Counted from the first letter of the stretch, positions 1-10,574 are shown. The stretch: 64,000 nt of DNA from Arctopsyche grandis (GCF_051622035.1 NC_135357.1:21318256-21382255), one strand, 5' to 3'. Notes: generated by a model from the sequence alone, not told the origin. Made by a program: numbers and translations.

Positions 1-239
1 ACATACTGAAATAAAAATGGGAATAAACAAATTTCCGTGAATAATATAAACTGAATTGCTTAAAACAATTTTGATAGGACGATTCATCATCAACCAGCGA
101 TTTAAATTTACTTCATACTTTCAAAATAACATTTGATTATGCTTCGACGATATAGTAAGATTTAAATACACAATTTTAAACAGTTTCCGAATATAAAATC
201 TATTCCTAATCTAGACACATCCATGTATATAGAAATATA

Positions 240-345
240 GGATAGGGGCCCCCTCCCCAAAATCCCGATTTTCGATTAACATTAATTGAAAATATTATGC
301 ATTTTTTTCAGGGACGTAATTTGGGGAGGAGGCATAGGGGGCACT
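240..345. repeat. imperfect inverted repeat, small MITE-like hairpin
   Basis: A GGGGCCCCCTCCCC stretch followed by CAAAAT is mirrored about 70 bases later by ATTTGGGGAGGAGG and GGGGGC. The arms are imperfect. It could be a short terminal-inverted-repeat element or a chance GC-rich pairing. The rest of 1-1000 shows no gene. Confidence 0.35.
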
Positions 346-633
346 ATTAAGGAATAGTGTGAATATTATGAATTCAATGATTAATGAGATACTAGGGATC
401 TATGTTTATTTCTTATGTATGTTACTTTTGGGTAACTAATAAAATAATCGCTGCTATGTGCTTTGAAAAAAAAAAGATTTTATTATTTCGAAACAAGTAT
501 ATTTTGGTTTTTAAGTGGTATGCCTTGGGTAAAATTCTTAGAAATTGTTCATCCTATAGAGCGAATCGTGAGAAAGGTCCCCTTTACTTTATTTTGTCTC
601 AAAAACAATGTGTAACGTTTATTTTTCCGAAAG

Positions 634-735
634 TTCGTATATTAACGTGATCAGTGATCGATTCTGAGTTCAAATTTTCGCATGATCACAAAACTTTATC
701 TATTGTTATTACGTACATATACATAGATAAAGAGA
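634..735 (-). repeat. fragment of a dispersed interspersed repeat (family DR1)
   Basis: Read on the minus strand, this carries the same series of motifs (ATGAAGTTTTGTGATCA, then CGAACTC, then TCGATCACTGATCACG) seen at 20625-21410 and 38505-40065. It is non-coding. I use DR1 here only as a label for this unclassified family. Confidence 0.6.
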
Positions 736-1014
736 AAAGATATTCGGTAGAAATTAAGATAGTTTTTTAGTGACTCAGTTAGATAGTCGATTTTCGTTGA
801 TCATGTGAAGATTTTTGGAAAAAAATTTGAAAATGTTTCATTTATTTTTTTACCCTTGATTTTTAGAGTGAAGCGGTGCCTCTATCCTCCCAAAAGTGAC
901 TTGATTGACTCCACCGACTGACCGACCAACATTTATCCAATCTAATAAATGTGCCTCTCTGCCGTTGCATGGTTCCGATTGAATTCCATTTCAATCTGAA
1001 CCATGGAATTTCAA

Positions 1015-1076
1015 TCTAACTGGAAACTAGTTAACCACCTGCGACATAGCAGGTGGTTAACTAGTTTCCAGTTAGA
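1015..1076. repeat. perfect 27-bp inverted repeat with 8-nt loop
   Basis: The left arm at 1015-1041 (starting TCTAACTGGAAACTAG) is the exact reverse complement of 1050-1076, around the loop CGACATAG. A third partial copy of the arm (ACTAGTTTCCATTTAGA) follows at about 1081-1097. The perfect pairing of 27 bp suggests a recent foldback or the core of a MITE. Confidence 0.85.
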
Positions 1077-1377
1077 CTCGACTAGTTTCCATTTAGATTT
1101 TTTTTCAGTTTGTTGACATCTGCCTTCAACAAAGAGTTTAAGGGAATAGTGGCTTGTAATCGACATCTCTCAGTTGTAGTCGATCTCCGCTCCTCTTCTG
1201 ACGACGATGCTTTCCCGTGGATCTTCGTCCCCAACAGCCGCTAATTCTTGGCGGCGTAAGTGGACCGGTGAACTGCACTCGTCCCGGTCGACCTTTGGAT
1301 GACTCTGCATCTGCCGGATCCTGCCCTTCGTCGACAGTGTCTCCAGTTGTCCAACGGAAACGGAATCGGAACAGAAA

Positions 1378-1705
1378 CAAGGATCGGTATCCAATGAAGC
1401 CAATATGGACATATGGCATACAACTGTGGAGATGCAGTAAGCCATCCAATATCGAAAAAATGCAAAAATGCAAAAACAAAAACCAGTTTTTGAGGATTAT
1501 CACCGATGCGTATCGCTTCGTCACAAATGAAGAGATCCACAAGGACCTTAAAATCAAAAAAGTAAAAGAAGTCATCCGAGAATGCGCCGGGAGGCACGAG
1601 TTGAGACTGCACCGTCACCCTAACATAGAAGCGTTGCAGCTATTGGACACAACTCACCAGCAGAGGCGTTTAAAGCGAAAAAAGCCTCACGAATTGGTGT
1701 TCTGA
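1378..1705 (+). pseudogene. jockey-clade LINE reverse transcriptase, C-terminal remnant
   Basis: The reading frame gives KPIWTYGIQLW, then IHKDL, then RRLKRKKP, the pattern that ends jockey/X-element type reverse transcriptase ORFs. Only about 105 C-terminal residues remain. The frame stays open upstream to 1217 through GC-rich sequence that I do not recognise as reverse transcriptase, so an internal deletion or fusion is likely. An A-rich tail with AATAAATAAAG lies at about 1830-1890, as expected for the 3' end of a LINE. It is a dead element. Confidence 0.75.
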
Positions 1706-2373
1706 ATGTGAGAGATTCAGTAGCCCAATTCACAATTTTGGGGACGGAGTGATGATTCCGTAGTGCCCGTACATGATCTGAAGAGCAAAGATATCACTGG
1801 TGATGATTTATCGGGAATCGATAAGATGGCACCAATAAAAAATAAAAATAAATCTTTACCAAGTATTCTTAAATAAATAAAGAAATTAAATTGAATTGGC
1901 TTTAGACGATTAGTTCATTGAAAATTAAAATCATTGTAGGAATGCAGAAGCCTCCTGTTTTCATTTTATCAATCATTTTAACCACATAACTTTTTCTACT
2001 TGTACAACTTTTGGTAGATTGGAATTTCAAAAAAAATACCTCTCGGAAGCTATTTATGAATAGAAATTGTATTTGGAAATATTAAATTTTGCTAAACACT
2101 TTGCCGGAAACTCCCAGAAACCCACTGCATGGCAGCTCTGCCTAGACCGAATTAAAAATTTTCAGCATTACTTATCAGTGATAAGTATATGTAATTGCGA
2201 ATAAATCGGATTGGATGATCGGTTTTTTGAAGACGACTGTTAATGGTTATTATGCGCTTAATCGTCAAAAAGGATATAAGTGGAAATCGATATGAAGTGG
2301 CGGGAAAGAGTCAGGAGTAAGGGGTTCAGTACTGAAGAGAGGGTCGGAGCGCCCGAACGGGGCGTCGCACGAT

Positions 2374-2407
2374 ATGTGTTTCATCGCCATCTTCACTAAC
2401 GTGAACG
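2374..2407 (+). other. possible short first exon with strong splice donor
   Basis: An ATG at 2374 opens 11 codons plus one base (MCFIAIFTNVN) ending at AACG|GTGAGC, a good donor site. It lies in a short GC-richer patch at 2280-2410. No partner exon was found. Joining to the acceptor at 10627 gives an immediate stop, so any link to the zinc-finger gene would have to be non-coding. Confidence 0.2.
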
Positions 2408-2971
2408 GTGAGCCGAAATTTATATATATATATATGTATGTGTATACAAATGTCTAGAATGTCAGAGATAGATATTCCCATTTAGTCAGTTCGTATTGGT
2501 GTCTCTTTTTGACACTCCTCGCGCCGTTACTGTTTGTAGGTATTGGAGATTTATGTGGATTCGTAACGCGCACTGCGCACTAACTCCCCCCACCAATTTC
2601 AATACGCGTCTCTCTCGCACTCATACTCATTATCTTCATCCATCGCACGAACACAGTGTACAAGTTGATATACATTGGAAGAAAAAGATTGATTGATTGA
2701 TAACAATGGTCGAACCAAATCCATTTACACACATTGCACAAGATGCAAATTATCTACATATATTTATGCTTTCCAAAATTAGTTTCTGCTTAGAAATTTA
2801 TTGTCGATTTTTGTTACTTTTAAAGATAATCAACTGAAACTTGTTTTTTTAAAAGCAAGTTTTTCTTTTTACATATACCAAAAATACATACATTTTGCAC
2901 ATATTTGTTACTAATTGGCAGATAATTTCCAAGGAAGTCTTATCATTTTGAGGTCTTTTTTACTATCTTTT

Positions 2972-3015
2972 AATTTATTATCAAATTCCCTGACCAGGGA
3001 ATTTGATAGTAAATT
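2972..3015. repeat. palindrome with 14-bp perfect core arms
   Basis: TATCAAATTCCCTG at 2979-2992 pairs with CAGGGAATTTGATA at 2995-3008 around a 2-base centre. After one mismatch, pairing continues for 6 bp more. Confidence 0.7.
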
Positions 3016-3289
3016 GCCTGAGAGGTCAACATAAACAATGATATTACGCGATCATACGGCTGAAAGAGATGGAGAATAAGCACTTTACTGTCGGACAATG
3101 TTGGGTGTTCGCTGAGCTCACAAATGCCTGGTTTCTGTCGTCTCGCTTTAATATGGCTTCAGAATTGAGATAGCGAATATAATGCCTTACACATATCTCT
3201 ACGCAACTATAGCTTTTATATCTACAGCCAAAACAGTTCAAGACGAACAAAGCAGCCGCACCTTTGCCTTGAAATACAGTACTTGTCAA

Positions 3290-3520
3290 ACTATTTCTTT
3301 ATATAAATATTTACGAAGTATCAATATATGACGTATTGTAATCGTAAGAAAATTCATCCTCCATTTGACTTATTTGTACTCGGAATCCTTAACTGATCAC
3401 GTTTTCGTGATTTAAAAAAGAAATGTGTGTGCATTATGTATTTTAGATATAGTTCGATCACAGTTAAGTAGCCAAAACTTTGTGTTAGTTAATGAAATGT
3501 ATGGAAGTGGTACCCTTTTA
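3290..3520 (+). repeat. degraded copy of dispersed repeat DR1
   Basis: It contains the run CGAAGTATCAATATATGA, then ACTCGGAATCC, then TGATCACGTTTTCGTGAT and ATGTGTGTGCAT, which matches the start of the fuller copy at 38505. Non-coding. Confidence 0.5.
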
Positions 3521-3639
3521 TTTATTTTTCGTCGAAATCAAATATATAGATGATTTCGTTCGCTGTCTGCGCGAATGTGTAAATTGGTCGTGCTTAGTGC
3601 TCGAAACTCAGTAGGCATCTGATACATATGGTGTCACAA

Positions 3640-3758
3640 CTAGAGATTGTGATTTCTCGACTTTTTTTGAATCTCGAGATTTGAGAATCTCATTTTCTCG
3701 GAATCTCGATAAATCGGGATTTTCTTTTTGTTTCTCGAGATTCTAGAGAGTTCTCGAG

Positions 3759-3844
<86 letters not shown>

Positions 3845-4350
3845 TTTTCTTTTTTAATATAGTGAATCGATTTTTTTACCATATAAAATCGACAACATAC
3901 AAAAATCAAAAGGACATAAAGACTACATATGTATATTATATTAGGGGTTTATAACTCTATTAAAGATATGATGAAAGAAAAATATTGAGAGATACAATAG
4001 AACAGTTTTCGCGTGACCAGTTTTAGGGTGTGACCAGTTTTAGTGTGACGGGTAATCACGTGTGACCGATCTTGAGTGACCGGTTCACATTTGACTAGTA
4101 ACCACCGAACCCGATTCTTAATCTGTTTAGCACATAGGTCCGTAAACGTTTCGTCATGACTAGAGGTTGTAATCGAGAAATTTTATCTCGAGATTTCTCG
4201 AGAAGTTTTGATTCTCGTTTCTCGAGAATATTTTATTGTGTAATTTCGAGATTCTCATTTCTCAAGAATGTTTTGCTATGAAAATTCGAGATTCTCGTTT
4301 CTCGAGAAATCGTTTATTAGAAATCTCGAAAATATAGAGAATATTTTTAA
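3640..4350. repeat. TCTCGAGA-rich degenerate repeat tract with AT microsatellite
   Basis: Two blocks (about 3645-3760 and 4165-4345) consist of repeated variants of TTCTCGAGAAT on both strands. They are separated by an (AT)n microsatellite at about 3764-3835 and by a GTGACC-motif repeat. Open frames across the (AT)n run are low-complexity artefacts. Confidence 0.7.
4012..4112 (+). repeat. single arm of the GTGACCAGTTTTAG foldback family
   Basis: It shares GACCAGTTTTAGTGTGACGG, GATCACGTGTGACCGAT and TTGACTAGTAA with 4437-4530 and with both arms of the foldback at 57631-57919. Confidence 0.7.
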
Positions 4351-4436
4351 TTTATCACTAGATGTTTTTGTTCAATAAACTGACTAATTTATATACTTCT
4401 TAACTCGTAAATTTTGTCTTTTAATATGTATAGATG

Positions 4437-4530
4437 GTGACCAGTTTTAGTGTGACGGGTGATCACGTGTGACCGATCTACAACGATCGGTTGTCCTGTG
4501 ACTGGTTCCCATATGACTAGTGGTCCGTTT
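4437..4530 (+). repeat. second single arm of the GTGACCAGTTTTAG family
   Basis: Same order of motifs as 4012-4112, including the GGTTGTCCTGTGAC segment found in the 57631-57919 foldback. Confidence 0.7.
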
Positions 4531-4649
4531 ACCTAAGAATCGATACATCATATTTTACATATAAAACACTAATGTTTGTATGTGCCATGTGTGGTTTGGG
4601 TGGTCATTGGTTGAGTCCGTCGTAGTTGGGTGGGAAAAACACGTTTGAT

Positions 4650-4872
4650 TTTTTTTTTTTTGCGCAGGGGGCGCAGCCAGATGGAGCCCCTGTGGAGGCG
4701 TCGCAAGGGGCGCAGTCCCATAGGGCCTCTGTTGGGGGCGCAGCCCCTAATAAAATAAATAAAAATATTTTTTTATATATATATTTTTAAATTTTTTTTT
4801 TATTAAAAAAAAATATATATATTTATTTTATTTTATTTTATACACCCCCGGCAAAGCCAAGTAATAAAGCTA
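4650..4872 (+). mobile_element. 3' part of a Helitron-like element
   Basis: GC-rich internal sequence (GGGGGCGCAGCCCC type), then an AT-rich stretch, then CCCCGGCAAAGCCAAGTAAT and AAAGCTA. This resembles the 3' end of the element at 4876-5361. It lacks a recognisable 5' end and stops three bases before the next copy. Confidence 0.5.
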
Positions 4873-4875
4873 TCC

Positions 4876-5361
4876 TCTTAATATATAATTTGGAAAGAGA
4901 CTTTGTATGTATCCTTGGTTCGTTCGTTCGTAGATCCGTGACGTCATCGAACAAATTATTTGATTTTTTTTTTGATCGAATCATAGGCACCGATTCGATT
5001 TTGGCGCTGTTTCGATTAGGCGTTGATTCGCCTTGGTTCAGGGGGGCGCTGGGGGCGTAGCCCTAGACGGTGAAGGTTCAGGCGGGCGCAGGGGGCGTAG
5101 CCCTAGACGGAAAATGCTCAGGGGGGCGCAGGTGGCGTAGCCCTAGACGGCAAAGGTTTAGGGAGGCGGAGCCCTAGATGACAAATGCTCAGGGGGGCGC
5201 AGGTGGCGTAGCCCTAGACGGAAAATGCTCAGCGGGGCGCAGGTGGCGTAGGTTCAGGGGGGCATTTTATAATTTTTTATTTTTTTTATTTTTTGATTTT
5301 TTTAAATTTAAATTTAAATTTTATTTTATACATCCCGGGCAAAGCCGGGTAATAAAGCTAG
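4876..5361 (+). mobile_element. Helitron-like non-autonomous element with internal 40-bp repeats
   Basis: The 5' end is TCTTAATATATAATTTGG and the 3' end is CCGGGTAATAAAGCTAG, followed by T. Helitrons end in TC at 5' and CTRR at 3'. Inside are about five copies of a GGGGGCGTAGCCCTAGACGG unit spaced 31-40 bp apart, and a TGACGTCA palindrome near 4940 shared with the tandem elements at 27799-33400. No protein is encoded. Confidence 0.6.
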
Positions 5362-5453
5362 TAATACATATATTATTAAATACATAATTAAACATAAAAA
5401 CAAATCCAAATAACATCTGACATCTATGGTCGGACATTAATATAAACATCGTA

Positions 5454-5525
5454 AACAATACGAATAATAACATTATTTATTATGTAACAATACGAATAAT
5501 AACATTATTTATTATGTAACAATAC
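5454..5525. repeat. 32-bp tandem duplication
   Basis: The unit beginning AACAATACGAATAATAACA is repeated at 5454 and 5486, with a partial third copy at 5518. Confidence 0.8.
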
Positions 5526-5768
5526 GAAATATTTATATTTCAATAATCATCCATAGAGACATCTATGGAGAAAATCTGGTGAAACCTAAGAGATAATAAA
5601 AACTCAAGGTTTTTCGCAATAGAAAATTGGATAAGAAAGCCAATTTTACAGGAATCGTTTGAAATCAGAAAAATTGACAAATTCTGATATGAAACGACCG
5701 ACCTTGACTCCAGTGGGAAGCGAACTCGTGACCTCTAGCACGAGAGAATACAACCCTTACCACTAGAC

Positions 5769-7026
5769 TAGGGTTGCCATAAGTCCCAGTTTACGGGGAC
5801 ATATCCCCGTTTTGAGGCTTGCGTCCCAGTGTCCCCTTCAGAAGGATATTTGTCCCAGTTTTCCATAGATATTATTTTAAAATATAGCTTTCCGATAATA
5901 TATAATTAAGTGGGTTTGCACAAGAAGCAGATGGTTATCACTCCTTCCAGCAATTACAAGGATACTAAGTATAATATGTGGGAGGCGTTGAAAGACTTTT
6001 TCTTGAAAGAAGAAAATGCTCCAAAAGCGATAATTGATTTCTTTAAAAATCCTTTGTCAGAATTTTACACCATGTTTGTACACAGTCAAATGTTTTTATT
6101 TGAAAAGCAAATTAAAAAGCTTGAAAAGGCTTATATAACTACAATAGAAGTAAAACATATTTTACATGATACAAAAAAACAATTAATGGAAAGATTAACT
6201 AGTAAATACATATGTTTACAAGTAAAACAAACCTACAACAAACTGAAGAAATGCAAAGAAATTACGATAACACAATTAAAAGTGTTTGATGAAGAAGTGG
6301 ATAATTTCTTTAAACTTGGAATTAAATATTTGGAACAGTGGTCTGTTTCAATCGCGAAATATTATGTTTTTTCATGGATGCTTCTCAATGATGTACTCAA
6401 ATGGGAACGAGTTGAAGAAACTATTGCATATTTAAGTAACATCAATTTATTTTTCACGGATTCAATTCACGATGAAGTAATGTACATGAAATCATTTATT
6501 GCAAATGAAACACGTAAAGAATGGGATACCAAAGATGTACATGATAAATGGTTATGCTTTTTAAAATACTAAAGAAACAGAAAGAAAAACTAACCTACTG
6601 AAATTGTGCCAATACCTTCACGCTATCCCAGCACATAATGCACACGTTGAGCGTGTATTTTCCTTAATTAATACTCAGTGGACAGATGAAAGAAATAAGC
6701 TTTCAATTGACACAGTAGAAAGCATAATTCAGTGCGTTTTCAATTATAAAATGTCATGCATCGAATTTTATAATTATGTAAAAGGGAAAAAAGAACTCCT
6801 TCAAAAAGCAAAAAAGTCAGAAAAGTATGATTGGGCAACGAAGAGCAATGAACATCAAGTTCAAGAAGTTGGGGAAGAGTGAAGACAAGAGAGAATGAGT
6901 AAAATAAAATAAAATTAAATATGATTCAATTTCTTATACTTAAACTATCAAAAAATATAATAAATTATTTTTATCGGAGGGGGGGGGGGTGTCCCCTTCT
7001 ATGGTCCGACAATTATGGCAACCCTA
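5769..7026 (+). mobile_element. hAT-family DNA transposon with exact 8-bp target site duplication
   Basis: The ends are TAGGGTTGCCATAA and its inverse TTATGGCAACCCTA. Both are flanked by CACTAGAC (5761-5768 and 7027-7034), an exact 8-bp duplication as hAT elements make. The interior carries a broken transposase. At 1258 bp it is shorter than typical autonomous hATs. Confidence 0.92.
5910..6882 (+). pseudogene. hAT transposase, truncated and frameshifted
   Basis: Two open frames in different registers make up one decayed transposase: 5910-6572 (about 220 residues, helical and Lys-rich) and 6604-6882 (about 92 residues). The second holds IPAHNAHVERVFSLI and TDERNKLSIDTVE, the C-terminal dimerisation region typical of hAT transposases. 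A stop and frame change separate the two pieces. The N-terminal BED zinc finger and much of the catalytic region are missing, so it cannot be active. The element itself has clean ends and an exact duplication. Confidence 0.85.
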
Positions 7027-7095
7027 CACTAGACCCACGCTACTGGTTAATGACTGCAAAAGTCAAAAATCTGCAAAAATTACGCTTTTTTTTAA

Positions 7096-7920
7096 CCCTT
7101 TGGCTGCTACGAGGTTTTTCAATGTCCAAGCGAAAAATGCTAACATTTGTAATTACTTTATAAAAAAATAATTATAATATTTTTTTACATACCTCCTCCC
7201 CGAACGCGCGTAATTTTTGTAATACTTTATATACATTTTTAAGAAGCAGTTGTGGACTCGCGCTCTCTCTTTCTGTCTTGCTTTTACATACGTGCGTGCG
7301 AAAGAGATACCTACATATATACACTAAATAAGTTTTGACGATTGTTTTCCGACCCATTATTTTTTTCAATAATCTATTTTTAGACATCGATGTATCTTTA
7401 CAACCGGTCTCCGTGATTTGACAGAATGTTAAATTACAGAAAACGCAAATATCAGAATGCAAAGATCGAAAATCGAAAGATCTTAAGTCGAAAGATCAAA
7501 AAAAAAATGGTGCATGGTAAACGGTACATACTCACGTACATACTCACTTAATTTGCGCGAGCAGGATACAACAGGAACAAGAGGAACATGCTTTTCCTCC
7601 CGTGTTAATGTGCGCGCGCAGAATACGGGATTCATTATCAATGTCAACCCGAAATTGACATTGATAATGAACCCGAAATTGACTTTGATGATGAACCCGA
7701 AATTGAAGAGCTTTTATTTAAAAAATTGATAAATATTTATAAAGCTTGATTGAAAAATAAATATAAATACGTATATAAAAAAAATGTTTCGTGCCACTGA
7801 TGCGCTGGCGGCTCACAGAAAGTATTGAAATATGACAATTAATGACGACAACAACGATCGTCGGCGCAATCTTCGCCGATTTCAAAACAACGATTTATCG
7901 TTGTTGTAGCAGTCAAAGGG
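7096..7920. mobile_element. piggyBac-like MITE in a TTAA site
   Basis: TTAA (7092-7095) precedes CCCTTTGGCTGCTAC, and the other end GTAGCAGTCAAAGGG is followed by TTAA (7921-7924). piggyBac elements insert at TTAA and start with CCC. The flanks join to give the same sequence as an uninterrupted related repeat at 19711-19815, which has a single TTAA at 19746-19749. No transposase is encoded. It contains a half foldback at 7406-7640. Confidence 0.8.
7406..7640 (+). repeat. half copy of the GGTCTCCGTGA foldback family
   Basis: It matches the left arm of the complete foldback at 33779-34166: GGTCTCCGTGA, then AATGTTAAATTACAGAAAAC, then GGTGCATGGTAAACGGTAC and GCGCGAGCAGGATACAACAG. It lies inside the piggyBac-like MITE. 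A short ACCCGAAATTGA tandem repeat follows at 7648-7705. Confidence 0.75.
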
Positions 7921-8065
7921 TTAAACGCTTATATCTCATAAACGAGAAAAATACAACAGAAATCATTGTCATATTCGAATTTAGTGCGTCAAACTTAGTA
8001 AAAATTAATCAGTTTCTGCTCAGATAAGAAAGAAACGGGATTTTCTTTCTTCTCAGTGTCATCAG

Positions 8066-8110
8066 CAGAGATCGGCGGCCAAATTGCTTTTACCTACAAA
8101 AAATGGTAAA
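8066..8110 (+). repeat. end fragment of the CAGAGATCGGCG MITE
   Basis: CAGAGATCGGCGGCCAAATT, then GCTTTTACC and ACAAAAAATGG, match one arm of the hairpins at 20427-20585 and 35577-35712. The second arm is absent. Confidence 0.55.
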
Positions 8111-8399
8111 AGTCTAATTTAATAATAATTATAGTTTTAATTTTGATATTTTATTTCGATAATTTGTACGCCACTAATCCCAACTAAGTTTACCTTCGTT
8201 GGCTTAGTGCGTACGCACCATTAGAACTATGCTTTCTTTGCTCTCTTGGTCTGAACACTAATGGAACGGTCTATTATTATTCGAAAAAGCAACTGCGCAA
8301 ACCGAAGTCTGCCAATTATTGCCAGCCACAGTCAGCAGCAACCTATTCGAAAGATTCAAGACCGAACGCAAGGGAAGAGCGGCGCATCACAGTTTCCGC

Positions 8400-8900
8400 A
8401 CCGCTGGATTCAGAGATTGTGGAGAGTCGGTGCGCGAGCGCGTCACTAGCCAAGTGGGGGCGCGCTTCGTTCTCTGCGCTCTGCGCTCTGCACTCTGCGC
8501 TCCGATCCAATCTCGTATCTCTACGCTCGCTTCGTATTGGCTGTGTGCGCGTGTACGTGCGTTGCGGCTGTGCCTCCGCCTCTACCGTGTCTCTACAAAA
8601 CAACATTTGATATTCGGTATACGGCATTGACAGGACTGGCTAGCGGTCGCCGTCTCTGATAATACACTGAAGTGGCCGATTCGACAGTGACAGCCGGGGA
8701 GTCGGAGTCGGATTCGGAGTCGGAGTCGGAGTCGGAGTCGGAGTCGGAGCCGGAGCCGAAGCCGAAGCCCGAGCCCGAAAGGCACGACGACAAGCTGGCC
8801 GACCGCGACCGCGACCGGTCGATTGGGCGAGAGCGAGATCTTTCTCGGAGCGGTGTCGTCGCTGATCGGCATCGCAGATCCTCACCGTGTATGTTTTATA
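8400..8900 (+). promoter_or_regulatory. CpG-rich block, probable promoter or 5' non-coding exon of the zinc-finger gene
   Basis: GC and CpG content rise sharply against the AT-rich surroundings (CTCTGCGCTCTGCGC repeats, then a GAGTCG hexanucleotide run). It lies about 1.7 kb upstream of a coding exon that is preceded by a splice acceptor, so a transcription start and first exon are expected here. Possible donors include CACC|GTGTATG near 8888. The exact start is not determined. Confidence 0.45.
8697..8755 (+). repeat. (GAGTCG)n hexanucleotide microsatellite
   Basis: About nine units of GAGTCG and its variants, decaying into GAGCCG and AAGCCG. One frame would read as Ser-Glu repeats, but it has no ATG after the in-frame stop at 8660. 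Confidence 0.85.
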
Positions 8901-10350
8901 CCTCACCCCCACCCCCACCCCCTCAGCCTGTCCCCTTTGGTCGCGTGCCCGCGTACGAGCACAGATTAAAAATACATCGACTTTTTCTAGGTTATGTGGC
9001 TTGTATACATTCTTTCTTATAGTGTCGTTGTCGTTGTTGTTGTCGCGCTTCCTGTCACCTACACTACACTAGAGTCTAGAGCGTCGCTTGCCATCACCCG
9101 TCGAGTATTTAGTCGAGATGATTCCTCGAATTAATTGACGCGTTGTTGTGCTATACTAGGCGGCGCTGCTTGTTTATCAACATCCTATTTTAGCTTATAT
9201 ACGGTTTTGTTCGAGTGATTTTAGGTACTGGTTTTTCTGACATTGGCCACACTAGCCGCGAATGTAGCCAAATGCAGTTTTTGTTTGGGTACTGCATAAT
9301 CAAAAGTTGGATATACTTTGGGGTACACTTTCGCCTAAAAAATTATTAGCACCCTGTCCAAATATTTTTTCAACATATATTCTACAACAGCATATATCCT
9401 AAACCTGTCCTTCTTTTAAATTTGAAAAGTTGAATACTTTTCTCGTGTATTTTTTATCTACTAGATGTTTGTTTGTTTGCTTTGTTTGACATTTCATGCT
9501 ACTTTAATATAGCATTCATATCCACTCCTCTCCCAGAGCAACGCCGGGCAATGAAAATAATATCCATTATTAAAAATATTTTTAAAGGTTTTCAAGTTTT
9601 CGATTGGGTAATGACAATTCTTAATAACTAGTGTTGTGCGTTGAAATGTCATTGCATATTGAGCTATTAATTTAAAAGAAATGCGTCGGTCCTGTGTTCG
9701 ATCCGCACGTGATCTTATTTTTTTCAAATGCCTTTTAAATATATTTATATGTAATTGTTTAATATTAAAAAAATGTTAAAAACTACCTAACCACCTACAT
9801 ACAAACAATATATAACACCAATAGAAAAATTAATTAAATAAATAAAAATTGATGGCGCTAAATGCTCAGATTTGCCTAGAGGAAACATTGGTAGCAAACA
9901 GTATATATAGAAGTTTTGCTTTCGTTATTATATTCGTACATTGTTTTGATTAGTGGCTGGATCCACAGCGCGCCGTTTATTGTTCAATTGTTGTAAATGC
10001 CATTGTTCAATTGTTGTAAAAGGTTCGCCCAACCTTTTTTTTTTGTACTCTAGCTTTGTAAATAGTGCCAAACCGCCCCGATTCCTGGAAAAAGCACGGT
10101 CTTTATCTACAGTCTAGTTATGATATATTATGGTTTTCGAAATAATATTTATTTATGAAGAACCCAAATTCTTTTTAATGTCTTGGTTACTTCATCTCTA
10201 AGTGGCGTTCGCATTTTAAATCTTTTTAAAATTCAAAATGAAAATTGCATTATAATCAATTTATTTTATTTCCTGTATAAGTTGGCAACATCACACAAAA
10301 CACTTTCAACCTATACATATGTATATACATATATAGGTTGGGAATCGGTA

Positions 10351-10574
10351 TCTTATATATAAAACCGAAACGGCGTCTGTAATTCGTTTCTGATTGGCTG
10401 TTGTCAACGTCGTTTTTGATTGACTGGATTGGTCAAAGACTTTTGTGATTGGTCAGTCGTTAAATGATATTAATTTTATCGATTCAAATAAAGTTAATAA
10501 AAAAATGAATTTAAATTTTTTCGTGGTTTTCATTTCATTTCCATTTACCCAGCGAAGCCGGTTACAACCACTAG
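10351..10574 (+). mobile_element. short Helitron-like element
   Basis: 5' end TCTTATATATAAAACCG preceded by A. The 3' end is GCGAAGCCGGTTACAACC then ACTAG followed by T. This matches TC...CTAG termini inserted between A and T. Confidence 0.6.

Larger units (their letters stand above)
5700..7046 (-). mobile_element. tRNA-derived SINE head split by a hAT insertion
   Basis: With 5769-7026 and one 8-bp duplication removed, the minus strand reads as a tRNA-like head: GGTCTAGTGGTAAGGG resembles a pol III A box and GAGTTCGCTTCCC a B box, inside a segment of about 70 nt. The continuation to lower coordinates would be the SINE body. The B box deviates from the consensus and there is no full cloverleaf, so this is a retroposon and not a tRNA gene. 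Confidence 0.6.

Noticed and set aside
3044-3289. 81-codon minus-strand frame in a mixed-composition patch
   Set aside because: Composition is less AT-rich than its surroundings, but no family, splice site or repeat partner could be recognised. Not supported as a gene.
5700-7046. A tRNA gene on the minus strand
   Set aside because: The boxes are only tRNA-like, the B box is off consensus and no cloverleaf forms. It is read as a SINE head.
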